Below, piece by piece: positions 36,985 to 44,691 of a stretch of DNA of 47,305 nt. A program made the translations under genes and the position numbers. Under the pieces are notes generated by a model. It saw only the letters and a list, made by a program, of their open reading frames with translations. It searched no databases and was not told the DNA's origin. Location: the NCBI GenBank assembly GCA_903957365.1, contig CAJBPB010000206.1, positions 1 to 47,305 of the forward strand, written 5' to 3'. The stretch is from an uncultured Bacteroidota bacterium (GTDB lineage Bacteria; Bacteroidota; Bacteroidia; Bacteroidales; F082). How positions within the stretch are numbered: position 1 is the first letter of the stretch; every line of letters starts with the position of its first letter.

Positions 36985-37975
36985 ATTTGTCAATTTCAGT
37001 GAGTAAATACTCCAGTTTTTTGAAACATGATGTCTTTTCTTTGTAGATTAAAATATATTCTTCCTTAATATAATGAACACAAACGGGTTCATCGGTATCA
37101 TGATTAACCTGCCAGCCTTTTCTTTCCAGCGCATTACAAAGCCAAATACCTGTGAGTCCGTCGGCGAATATACTAATTCGTTTATTTCCTCTGTCAGGTT
37201 GTGAGAACTGACCCTTCATTGCGTCAAAACGAAGTCCGGTCTGGTTAAAATATTGCTCAATTATTCCATCAAGGATCAGTTGTTCAGGAATATCTGTAAT
37301 AATAGGTTTTCCGGAAGCAACCAACCAAAGACGATCTGCTGACCTTAATACAAGTTCAAGGTCGTGAGAGGAAAAAAGAATAGTTTTATTGTGCTTTTTA
37401 ACCAGGTTTTGCAACAAATGAATCAATTCAATTTTACTTGGATAATCAAGAAATGCTGCTGGTTCATCAAGAAGTATGATTGGGGTATTTTGGGCTAAAG
37501 CCTTAGCAATCATTACTTTTTGTCGTTCCCCATCACTTAATGTATTAAATGTACGGTTTGCAAACGATTCAACGCCAACCATTTCCATGCTATTGTTAAT
37601 CACAGATTGATCATGTTGATTCAGTTTTGCCCAAAAACCCGTGTACGGGTAACGACCAGTTGCCACAACATCAAAAACTTTGATATGTTGGTCTAAGATT
37701 CTGTCAGTTAAGACAATGCTGATCAGTTTTGCAAGTTCAACTGAACTATAACTTTTCAAATTTTTTTCCAGTAAATTTATTTCTCCTGCAATAGGTGACA
37801 AATTTCCTGAAATTGTCTTTAAAAGCGTGGTTTTACCTGCACCATTCGGACCTATCAATGCGGTTAATTCAGATTCGTGCAATTCTATTGTAAAGTCAGG
37901 AATAAGAATAGTCTCTTTCTTATACTTTTCCTTGTAACCAATCGCCAGATTTTTACATTCGATCACATTTCTCAT
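36971..37975 (-). CDS. ABC importer ATPase (FhuC/BtuD-like) with C-terminal extension
   Basis: A 334-aa ATPase of the iron-siderophore/cobalamin import family. The start is placed at the ATG at 37975, making an ATGA overlap with the permease stop. Walker A is GPNGAGKTT (42-50), the signature LSDGERQ is near residue 145, and Walker B is LLDEP (about 165), followed by a conserved SHDLE histidine. The standard ATPase ends around residue 255; here about 80 more residues follow, with GLTGIWLCNALERKGW and a charged end. The extension's function is not known to me. It works with the two upstream genes. Confidence 0.9.
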   Translation of the reverse strand: MRNVIECKNLAIGYKEKYKKETILIPDFTIELHESELTALIGPNGAGKTTLLKTISGNLSPIAGEINLLEKNLKSYSSVELAKLISIVLTDRILDQHIKVFDVVATGRYPYTGFWAKLNQHDQSVINNSMEMVGVESFANRTFNTLSDGERQKVMIAKALAQNTPIILLDEPAAFLDYPSKIELIHLLQNLVKKHNKTILFSSHDLELVLRSADRLWLVASGKPIITDIPEQLILDGIIEQYFNQTGLRFDAMKGQFSQPDRGNKRISIFADGLTGIWLCNALERKGWQVNHDTDEPVCVHYIKEEYILIYKEKTSCFKKLEYLLTEIDKYEDN

Positions 37976-39024
37976 GATTCCTGGGTACTGAAATTCCGGT
38001 GTCTGAAAATAAACCAAATCACAATAGGTGCACCAATCAGCGATGTCACTGAATTGATTGGAAGACTACCATCAAAGCCCGGAAGTCGCGCAATTAAATT
38101 ACAAAACAATGCAAGACATGCTCCCAGGAGCATGGTCGCAGGAAGCAGGAGTTTATGATCCGCTGTTTTGAATAAACTTCGGGCTAAATGGGGAACTGCC
38201 AAACCAATAAAAGCAATCGGACCAGCATATGCTGTTACAACAGCTGTGAGAAATCCAGTAATAACTACAATAAAAATTGTCGTTTTTTGAATATCTAATC
38301 CAAGATTAACCGCATATCTGTCGCCGAGCAATAATAAATTAAGCGATTTCATCATTAATATTGATAAAACAAGGCCTATTGAGATTGAGATTATGAAAAC
38401 AGGCAATTGAGATTTTCCGACATTTGAAAAGCTTCCCAATCCCCAAAGCGCATAAGCATATACATCTTCTTTCCTGCTTAAATATTTGACAAATCCAACA
38501 AGAGCGCCAGCTACATAAGCAATCATTATTCCAACAATTAATAAACTTACCGCATTTCCTAACTTATTGCTAAGAAACAAGATTAATAATAAAACCACCA
38601 AAGCACCAACAAAAGCAGCCATATTAATTCCAAGATGAGAAATAATATCAGCAGTAATTACCTGATTACTAGCTGTTCCTGTAAAATATAATAATAACGC
38701 GACACCTAAACCAGCACCTGAACTTATTCCAAGAATAGATGGATCAGCAAGTGGATTGCGAAAAAGTGTCTGCATCATCAATCCTGCAACAGCCAGTGCT
38801 GCTCCGGCAAATAGGGCTGTATAAGCCTGTGGAAGCCTGAAATTCAAAATGATAAGCGATTCTGTCTGGCCTGTAGCACTCTCACTAAACAGGATTTTAA
38901 AAACTTCTGATATCGGAATAATCACTGATCCCAAAAATAAATTCAAAATAAATAGTACAGCCATTAGGCCAATGAGCCATGCAAACTTCATTGATAACAG
39001 ACTTGTTTTGAATTTGTATTTCAT
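37972..39024 (-). CDS. FecCD/BtuC-family ABC importer permease
   Basis: A 350-aa inner-membrane subunit with about ten transmembrane helices. FecCD-family landmarks are FRLPQAYTALFAGAALAVAGLMMQTLFRNPLADPS shortened here to the RNPLADPSILG segment, GLAVPHLAR (the coupling-helix region that contacts the ATPase) and LPINSVTSLIGAP near the end. It overlaps the stop of the binding-protein gene by 4 nt and the ATPase start by 4 nt, so the three genes are translationally coupled. Confidence 0.93.
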   Translation of the reverse strand: MKYKFKTSLLSMKFAWLIGLMAVLFILNLFLGSVIIPISEVFKILFSESATGQTESLIILNFRLPQAYTALFAGAALAVAGLMMQTLFRNPLADPSILGISSGAGLGVALLLYFTGTASNQVITADIISHLGINMAAFVGALVVLLLILFLSNKLGNAVSLLIVGIMIAYVAGALVGFVKYLSRKEDVYAYALWGLGSFSNVGKSQLPVFIISISIGLVLSILMMKSLNLLLLGDRYAVNLGLDIQKTTIFIVVITGFLTAVVTAYAGPIAFIGLAVPHLARSLFKTADHKLLLPATMLLGACLALFCNLIARLPGFDGSLPINSVTSLIGAPIVIWFIFRHRNFSTQES

Positions 39025-40154
39025 TGCAGAATATGATAATAAACCGGCTGATAATCAGGTAACAATTCCGGATGCATTAAAAAGATTAAATCAGAAAGAA
39101 CAATATGCGGTTCAAACTGGCTTCTTTCAAAATAAGCAGTTGTCGCCGTGTTGCAAAAGATGATTTTTTTTTGCTCGAATGCTTTAAAAGATGCGTATAT
39201 CTCGTTTTCATTTTTCAGATCATTATAACTATACGAGCCATTGGCTGCCTGAGCGATCCTCCAGAAATCAGCATTGTGCGCTTTGCTAAGAATTGCTTCT
39301 ATTCCTAAGGGAAAACTTGCCGTTGAAGTATTCTCTTTCCACAAATAATCAGCGCCAGCATCTTGAAAAAGACATGCCATATAACTTTTTCCGCCTGGAA
39401 CATACCATTGGCCGCTAAATTCCTTATCGGCGAAAATAGTTGGCCGAATAGTAATTGTTTCCGTAAGTTTCCTTAAATTCTTATATGACTGAGAGATATT
39501 GTCGAAAATGGAATCAGCCTCTTTTTCTTTTTGTAATAAAACACCCATAACTTTTACCCATTCTGCGCGACCCAGAGGGTGATTTTCAAAATAATCGGGC
39601 CAGGCCAATAATGCAGATCCTGATCTTATTAAGACTTCCGGAATGCCAGACGGGTCAGGTGAATAAAGAATCAGATCAGGATGTATCTGAATTATTAATT
39701 CAGGCTTATAAGTTCCATTTACAGCAACTTCTGTAATCGCATTGACTTCTATTTGCCTCCTGATCAATTCATTCTGAATATAAGATGTTTCTGAGACACC
39801 TTTTATAATATCAGTTTCATCCAATAAAATTGTTGCAGCCCATTGTGTTGAAGACAAAGTAATTAATTTATTTACAGGAGTCAGAATCACCGGTTTAGTT
39901 TTTAAACTGTCAGGTAAAGGGATTGAATCTGGCCACAAAACAAATTCGTTTAATAAAGTATTTTTACTCCACGGACTGTAAATCAAAATTTTACGAAAAT
40001 TATTTTGTTTTATTATTCTAAATCCATTGGCATACGATGGAATTAATTCATTATTTTGTTCAATATTTGAAAGCGAGTTATATTCAACAGGGATACATGC
40101 AAAACATACAAGACATAAAAAAGGAATTAGAATACTGAATCGTGGTATAGCCAT
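39021..40154 (-). CDS. Periplasmic substrate-binding lipoprotein of ABC importer (Fe-siderophore/B12 type)
   Basis: A 377-aa binding protein of the FepB/BtuF superfamily. The N-terminus is a signal sequence with Cys20, possibly a lipidation site (CFAC). KPELIIQIHPDLILYSP and GQWYVPGGKSYMACLFQDAGADYLW are typical of metal-chelate binding proteins in Bacteroidota. The ligand (Fe-siderophore, heme or cobalamin) is not fixed by sequence, and no TonB receptor gene is adjacent. It begins 12 bp after the GroES-like gene. Confidence 0.85.
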   Translation of the reverse strand: MAIPRFSILIPFLCLVCFACIPVEYNSLSNIEQNNELIPSYANGFRIIKQNNFRKILIYSPWSKNTLLNEFVLWPDSIPLPDSLKTKPVILTPVNKLITLSSTQWAATILLDETDIIKGVSETSYIQNELIRRQIEVNAITEVAVNGTYKPELIIQIHPDLILYSPDPSGIPEVLIRSGSALLAWPDYFENHPLGRAEWVKVMGVLLQKEKEADSIFDNISQSYKNLRKLTETITIRPTIFADKEFSGQWYVPGGKSYMACLFQDAGADYLWKENTSTASFPLGIEAILSKAHNADFWRIAQAANGSYSYNDLKNENEIYASFKAFEQKKIIFCNTATTAYFERSQFEPHIVLSDLIFLMHPELLPDYQPVYYHILQ

Positions 40155-40166
40155 GCAACTGTTTTA

Positions 40167-40553
40167 TTAATAATCAATACTTTCCTCTTCCCTTTCAAGT
40201 AAAAGAATTGCTTGCTGAGGTACAATAAAATATTTCTCTTTGTGATAGATGATTTCAATAGCACTTTTTTGAAGAAAAATGGCTTTATCTCCAACTTTTG
40301 TCTGAAGGGGCATATAGCGTGATTGTTCATTATCAGTTTGTTTCCATGATTCCGAATCATTTTCCAAAGGAATTGGAATCGGATAACCAGGTCCACATTT
40401 AACCACATATCCACTCTGAATTTCCTCTTTTTCCTTGTACCCCGGTGGAAGAAAAAGTCCTGCACCAGTCTTCTCCGGACTTGTTAATGGTTTTATCAAC
40501 ACCCGATCACCAACAACGATTAAACGATCAAGTTCGAGCTTTGCTTTACTCAC
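40167..40553 (-). CDS. Divergent GroES-like co-chaperonin
   Basis: A 128-aa protein, about 30 residues longer than GroES. The N-terminal half shows GDRVLIKPL and a mobile-loop-like TGAGLFLPPGYKEKE, where the hydrophobic tripeptide for GroEL contact would be LFL. KVGDKAIF and the terminal QQAILLL correspond to later GroES strands. An extra segment (YPIPIPLENDSESWKQ...) interrupts the roof region. No groEL lies nearby, so it would act with the main chaperonin or alone. It is the first gene of the metal-importer operon. Its role there is unknown. Confidence 0.8.
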   Translation of the reverse strand: MSKAKLELDRLIVVGDRVLIKPLTSPEKTGAGLFLPPGYKEKEEIQSGYVVKCGPGYPIPIPLENDSESWKQTDNEQSRYMPLQTKVGDKAIFLQKSAIEIIYHKEKYFIVPQQAILLLEREEESIDY

Positions 40554-40574
40554 TTAGTTTTAGTTTTTGTCCGT

Positions 40575-40582
40575 CAAATATA
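40575..40582 (-). promoter_or_regulatory. -7 promoter element of GroES-like/ABC operon
   Basis: Minus strand TATATTTG matches TAnnTTTG, 22 bp upstream of the ATG. No good -33 and no Fur box was seen. Confidence 0.4.
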
Positions 40583-40626
40583 CATATTGTAGGTCAATGA
40601 TCAGTATTAGTACGAAAAAATTACGG

Positions 40627-40634
40627 TATCTTTG
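40627..40634 (+). promoter_or_regulatory. -7 promoter element of mutL operon
   Basis: TATCTTTG is a perfect TAnnTTTG match, 43 bp before the ATG of the small membrane protein. It is divergent from the GroES-like promoter, 45 bp away. Confidence 0.5.
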
Positions 40635-40677
40635 CCTTGTTATTGGATAAATTATTGGCATTAATGAACTGATTATC

Positions 40678-40986
40678 ATGGGATTCATTTTTTTTAAACA
40701 ATCTAAAGCTAAAAAATTTGGTTACATTCCGCGTTTCTACGATCCTGTAAAAGAGGAAAGGGAAAAACGTCGTGCAGCTTTGGGACTGAATGATGTTACG
40801 GATAATGATGACCTAAGGTCAAGAATGCGGGCACGTTGGCGCAAGCAGATTCCCGTTGAAAAAGGTCCGAAATATACTCCACTCAGCATGATTATTTATG
40901 CTGTTGTGATTATTGGTGGAATATATATTATTTTCTTTACCCGTCTGATTGACAATATGATCAGGGCATTTGGTTTGATTAATTAA
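40678..40986 (+). CDS. Small membrane protein preceding mutL
   Basis: A 102-aa protein with a basic, charged N-terminal two-thirds (KAKKFGYIPRFYDP, RMRARWRKQ) and one transmembrane helix (about 68-90). It is 14 bp before mutL, so it is in the same operon. A similar small protein next to mutL is, as I recall, present in other Bacteroidota, often under a misleading riboflavin-synthase label. Function is unknown. Confidence 0.75.
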   Translation: MGFIFFKQSKAKKFGYIPRFYDPVKEEREKRRAALGLNDVTDNDDLRSRMRARWRKQIPVEKGPKYTPLSMIIYAVVIIGGIYIIFFTRLIDNMIRAFGLIN

Positions 40987-41000
40987 GCAGATCAGCATTT

Positions 41001-42824
41001 ATGAGTGATATTATCAAACTATTGCCCGACGCGGTCGCGAACCAGATTGCTGCTGGTGAAGTGATTCAACGTCCCGCATCTGCTGTAAAAGAGTTACTCG
41101 AAAACGCGGTTGATGCCGGCGCATCCCAGATTGACATCATACTGAAAGATTCCGGCAAGACCTTAATTCAGGTCATTGACAACGGAAGTGGAATGTCGGT
41201 AACAGATGCCCGGATGTCGTTTGAACGTCACGCCACTTCTAAAATTAAGAAAGCAGATGATCTTTTTGCAATCAGAACTATGGGATTCAGAGGAGAAGCA
41301 CTCGCCAGTATAGCTGCCATCGCCCAAGTTGATCTGAAAACGAAAAGAATATCGGATGAAAGCGGTACACAAATAATTATTGAAGGCTCTAATTATATCT
41401 CACAGCAATCTGCAACAACCAATACCGGATCAAATATTTCAGTAAAGAACTTGTTTTTCAATGTTCCTGCCCGAAGAAATTTTCTTAAGTCAGAACAAGC
41501 AGAATACCGTCATATTCTGGATGAGTTTTACCGTGTTAGTCTGATTCATCCAGAAATAGTTTTTAACCTTTTTCATAATGACAAGGAGATTTTTCACCTT
41601 TATTCTGGTAATCTCAAACAACGGATTGTCACTTTGTTTGGTAACATTTACAATGAAAGGTTACTCGCTGTAAATCAGCAGTCTGATTCTGTTTCTGTGG
41701 AAGGATATATTGTGAAAGCCGAATTTTCGCGTAAAACCCGCGGTGAACAGTATTTTTTTGTAAACCAGCGTTTTATCAAACATCCTTATTTACATCATGC
41801 CATCGAAAATGCTTTCATGGAGTTACTCCCCAAAGATAGTTTTCCATCTTATTTTTTGAATATTACCATTGATCCGAACGAAATTGATGTAAATATTCAT
41901 CCGACAAAAACGGAAGTAAATTTCCAGAATACCAAACTCGTTTATGCTGTCATTCATGCCGCAGTGCGAAAGACTATCGGGCAATATAATTTATCGCCAC
42001 GCCTTGATTTCGAATCAACAGACCATTCAGGCATTGATTTTGGAGAAATCAGTCGTCAGGGCCGGCCGGTCTCCCCTCCTTCTATTAACATAAATGCTGA
42101 TTATAATCCATTTGGTAATGCAGGTTTGAAATCTGATTTTCAGTCAGGGCAATTTAAAAGTACAGATCAGGCTAACTGGCGAATTCTGTATGATGATATG
42201 CCTGAATCTAAGACTTCAACTATAACTGCAAAGACTGATGATGATTATGATGCTGATTTGCCACAGCAAGCTAAAAGGATTCAATTGCAACATACTTATA
42301 TTCTGACTGTTGTGAAATCAGGGATTCTGCTTATTGACCAGCATCTTGCCCATTATCGCGTTTTGTATGAATCCTATCTTAAACAACTTGAAAAGAATCA
42401 ATCCGGCTCACAACAGGAATTGTTTCCTCAAACTCTGCAGTTAGGAGCATCGGATGCCGATTTATTGACCGAGTTAAAATCAGAATTGGGTGTTTTGGGT
42501 TTCAGTATTGAGGCGATGAGTCCACGGACTTTTGTCATAAACGGCATTCCGGAAGGTCTGAAAACAGATCCAACAGAACTTATCGAGTCGATTCTGGAAA
42601 ACTACAAAAGGAATATGCATGATTTGCAACTGGATAAAAAAGTAAATTTGGCACGGGTGATGGCAGTCAATGCTGCAATAAAACAAGGACAGTTTATGGA
42701 TGATCTTGAGATGAGTCACCTTATTGATCAATTGTTTGCCTGTTATACGCCTGAAGTTTCACCAGATGGTCGCAAGACTTTTACCATTATCACATTACAA
42801 GAATTATTGAATAAATTTAAATAA
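41001..42824 (+). CDS. mutL: DNA mismatch repair protein MutL
   Basis: A 607-aa mismatch-repair ATPase that couples MutS mismatch recognition to downstream steps. The N-terminal GHKL ATPase has ELLENAVDAGA, DNGSGM and TMGFRGEALASI. The C-terminal dimerisation domain contains a QQELFP stretch resembling the beta-clamp motif. The endonuclease sites of nicking MutL proteins look degraded: DQHLAHYRVLYE at 446-457 instead of DQHA..E....E, AVNAAIKQG instead of ACK-type, and SPDGR instead of CPHGR. So this MutL may not nick DNA. It is part of a four-gene operon with the small membrane protein and two rhomboid proteases. No mutS is in the window. Confidence 0.96.
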   Translation: MSDIIKLLPDAVANQIAAGEVIQRPASAVKELLENAVDAGASQIDIILKDSGKTLIQVIDNGSGMSVTDARMSFERHATSKIKKADDLFAIRTMGFRGEALASIAAIAQVDLKTKRISDESGTQIIIEGSNYISQQSATTNTGSNISVKNLFFNVPARRNFLKSEQAEYRHILDEFYRVSLIHPEIVFNLFHNDKEIFHLYSGNLKQRIVTLFGNIYNERLLAVNQQSDSVSVEGYIVKAEFSRKTRGEQYFFVNQRFIKHPYLHHAIENAFMELLPKDSFPSYFLNITIDPNEIDVNIHPTKTEVNFQNTKLVYAVIHAAVRKTIGQYNLSPRLDFESTDHSGIDFGEISRQGRPVSPPSININADYNPFGNAGLKSDFQSGQFKSTDQANWRILYDDMPESKTSTITAKTDDDYDADLPQQAKRIQLQHTYILTVVKSGILLIDQHLAHYRVLYESYLKQLEKNQSGSQQELFPQTLQLGASDADLLTELKSELGVLGFSIEAMSPRTFVINGIPEGLKTDPTELIESILENYKRNMHDLQLDKKVNLARVMAVNAAIKQGQFMDDLEMSHLIDQLFACYTPEVSPDGRKTFTIITLQELLNKFK

Positions 42825-42838
42825 AATCAAACTATCGA

Positions 42839-43690
42839 ATGACCCAATTTCAACCAACCGGATTTAAAGTACTTCCCACAGTAGTAAAAAACCTGCTGAT
42901 CATAAATGGTTTGTTATTTCTGGCAACCATTACCTTCGGCAGCACCTTCAATATTGATCTCACAAAAATATTCGGATTACATTTTATTTCAGCATCAGAC
43001 TTTAAACCTTTCCAGTTTATCAGTTATATGTTCATGCATGGCGGATTTACACATATCCTTTTCAATATGTTCGCGCTATGGATGTTTGGCAATGTACTTG
43101 AGAATGTGTGGGGACCAAAACGATTTTTATTATATTATATGATAACCGGTGTTGGCGCTGGTGTTGTTTATACAATTTGGATTTATTTTCAGATGTCGCC
43201 TGACCTTGCCTTAATTGATTCCTTTTTGGGTAACCATAATTTAGAAACACTTGCTCAGTTCACTTCACAGCATACTTTTCGGTTGAATGAATATTCAGGT
43301 CAGATATGGACAGATTTTCAACAGTTTAAGATTAATTTAAGACAGGTTTCAATGAATCCTGATGATGCATTGGCAATGCAATCAGTGATTAATTTCGTAA
43401 CCAACTACAAAGAGTTTTACTTAAATCAATCTGTTGTCGTTGGCGCCTCGGGTGCTGTGTTTGGAATTTTGCTCGCTTTTGGCATGATGTTTCCAAATTC
43501 TATTATCTATATTTATTTTGCTATTCCAATGAAGGCCAAGTACTTCGTAATGTTATACGGTGCATTTGAATTATATGAAGGCTGGAGAAATTCAGGAGAT
43601 AATGTGGCACATTTTGCGCATCTTGGAGGCATGTTATTTGGATATTTTCTTATCGTATATTGGAAGAAAAAAGGTATTTTAAATCGTTGA
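42839..43690 (+). CDS. Rhomboid-family intramembrane serine protease 1
   Basis: A 283-aa polytopic protease. The catalytic serine is S204 in VGASGAVFG and the histidine is H261 in HFAHLGGMLFG, the rhomboid Ser-His dyad. About six membrane helices are present, plus a soluble insertion of about 75 residues (about 118-195) before the serine helix, longer than in GlpG. MHGGFTHILFNM (about 65-76) is the conserved early H...N motif. It starts 14 bp after mutL and ends 6 bp before a second rhomboid. Substrates are unknown. Confidence 0.93.
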   Translation: MTQFQPTGFKVLPTVVKNLLIINGLLFLATITFGSTFNIDLTKIFGLHFISASDFKPFQFISYMFMHGGFTHILFNMFALWMFGNVLENVWGPKRFLLYYMITGVGAGVVYTIWIYFQMSPDLALIDSFLGNHNLETLAQFTSQHTFRLNEYSGQIWTDFQQFKINLRQVSMNPDDALAMQSVINFVTNYKEFYLNQSVVVGASGAVFGILLAFGMMFPNSIIYIYFAIPMKAKYFVMLYGAFELYEGWRNSGDNVAHFAHLGGMLFGYFLIVYWKKKGILNR

Positions 43691-43696
43691 TAACCA

Positions 43697-44614
43697 ATGA
43701 ACCCATACGGACAAACTAATTTTCTGGATTCAGCAAGGTATTTCTTTCAGCAGAAATCTATTCTGCCCCGATTGATCATTTTGAACATTGCCATTTTTGC
43801 AATTGTACATCTCGTGAATCTTTTTTTGTGGCTTTTTCAGACTGGTTTTACACCTGAAACGGAAGGTATTTCACTTGTTACACAATGGCTTTCAGTTCCT
43901 TCACTCTTTGAAAATTTACTCGTAAAGCCCTGGTCAATTGTTACCTATATGTTTCTGCATCAGGATTTTCTGCATTTATTATTTAATATGATGATCCTTT
44001 TTTCAGGTGGTTCTATTTTTCTGCAATATCTTTCTGAAAAACAATTGTTACAAACTTATTTGATCGGCGGACTTTTTGGTGCATTATTTTTCATTCTTGC
44101 GTTCAATTTCTTTCCGGTTTTTAAAGTTGCCAATCAAAACGCAATCGCGTTGGGTGCATCTGCTTCGGTGCTTGCTATTATGGTAGCTATTGCCACTTAT
44201 GTTCCTCAATATACTGTTAATCTGATGTTTATTGGGGCTGTTCGACTCAAGTATCTTGCAATTATTTTTTTGGTACTGGATATTTTCAGCATCAAAGGAG
44301 ATAATCCCGGTGGACATATTGCACATCTTGGAGGGGCATTGTGGGGATTTGGTTATATTGTTTTGTTAAAGAACAAATATGATGTTTACACCATCTTTAA
44401 TATCTTTAAAAGACGCAAATTAAAAGTTTCATACCGGAACACCGAAAAGAAACGAAGTGAAAGACCAGTTACGGATGAGGATTATAATGCAAGAAAGAAT
44501 GAATATGCTGCAAAAGTGGATGAAATTCTGGATAAAATCTCTAAATATGGGTATAGCAGCCTTACGTCTCAGGAGAAGGAATTTCTATTTAAAATGAGTA
44601 ATAAAAACAAGTAA
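43697..44614 (+). CDS. Rhomboid-family intramembrane serine protease 2
   Basis: A 305-aa rhomboid with S155 in LGASASVLA and H210 in HIAHLGGALWGF. HQDFLHLLFNMMILF is the conserved early helix. A cytoplasmic C-terminal tail of about 75 residues, rich in Lys, Arg and Glu, ends with a helical hairpin-like region (VDEILDKISKYG...LTSQEKEFLFKMS). Family knowledge: this tail recurs in Bacteroidota rhomboids. It follows the first rhomboid after 6 bp, so both are made from one transcript; they are diverged paralogs and not a recent duplication. Confidence 0.92.
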   Translation: MNPYGQTNFLDSARYFFQQKSILPRLIILNIAIFAIVHLVNLFLWLFQTGFTPETEGISLVTQWLSVPSLFENLLVKPWSIVTYMFLHQDFLHLLFNMMILFSGGSIFLQYLSEKQLLQTYLIGGLFGALFFILAFNFFPVFKVANQNAIALGASASVLAIMVAIATYVPQYTVNLMFIGAVRLKYLAIIFLVLDIFSIKGDNPGGHIAHLGGALWGFGYIVLLKNKYDVYTIFNIFKRRKLKVSYRNTEKKRSERPVTDEDYNARKNEYAAKVDEILDKISKYGYSSLTSQEKEFLFKMSNKNK

Positions 44615-44668
44615 TTTTAAAATAGATAAATACCCAGCTTGTTCTATTATTTAGCAAGTTCTTATACT

Positions 44669-44676
44669 TACTTTTG
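44669..44676 (+). promoter_or_regulatory. uvrB: -7 promoter element of uvrB
   Basis: TACTTTTG matches TAnnTTTG, 15 bp before the ATG. A TTG lies 27 bp upstream, too far for a good -33. No SOS-type operator was recognised. Confidence 0.4.
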
Positions 44677-44691
44677 CATTAAAATCTATGC

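Noticed and set aside
39021-40680. Cobalamin riboswitch or Fur box controlling the ABC importer
   Set aside because: The binding-protein gene follows the GroES-like gene by 12 bp, and the 124-bp divergent promoter region is too short and shows no B12 box or Fur palindrome.
42839-44614. Recent tandem duplication of the rhomboid genes
   Set aside because: The two proteins share only the catalytic motifs and differ in insertions and tails, so the duplication, if any, is ancient.
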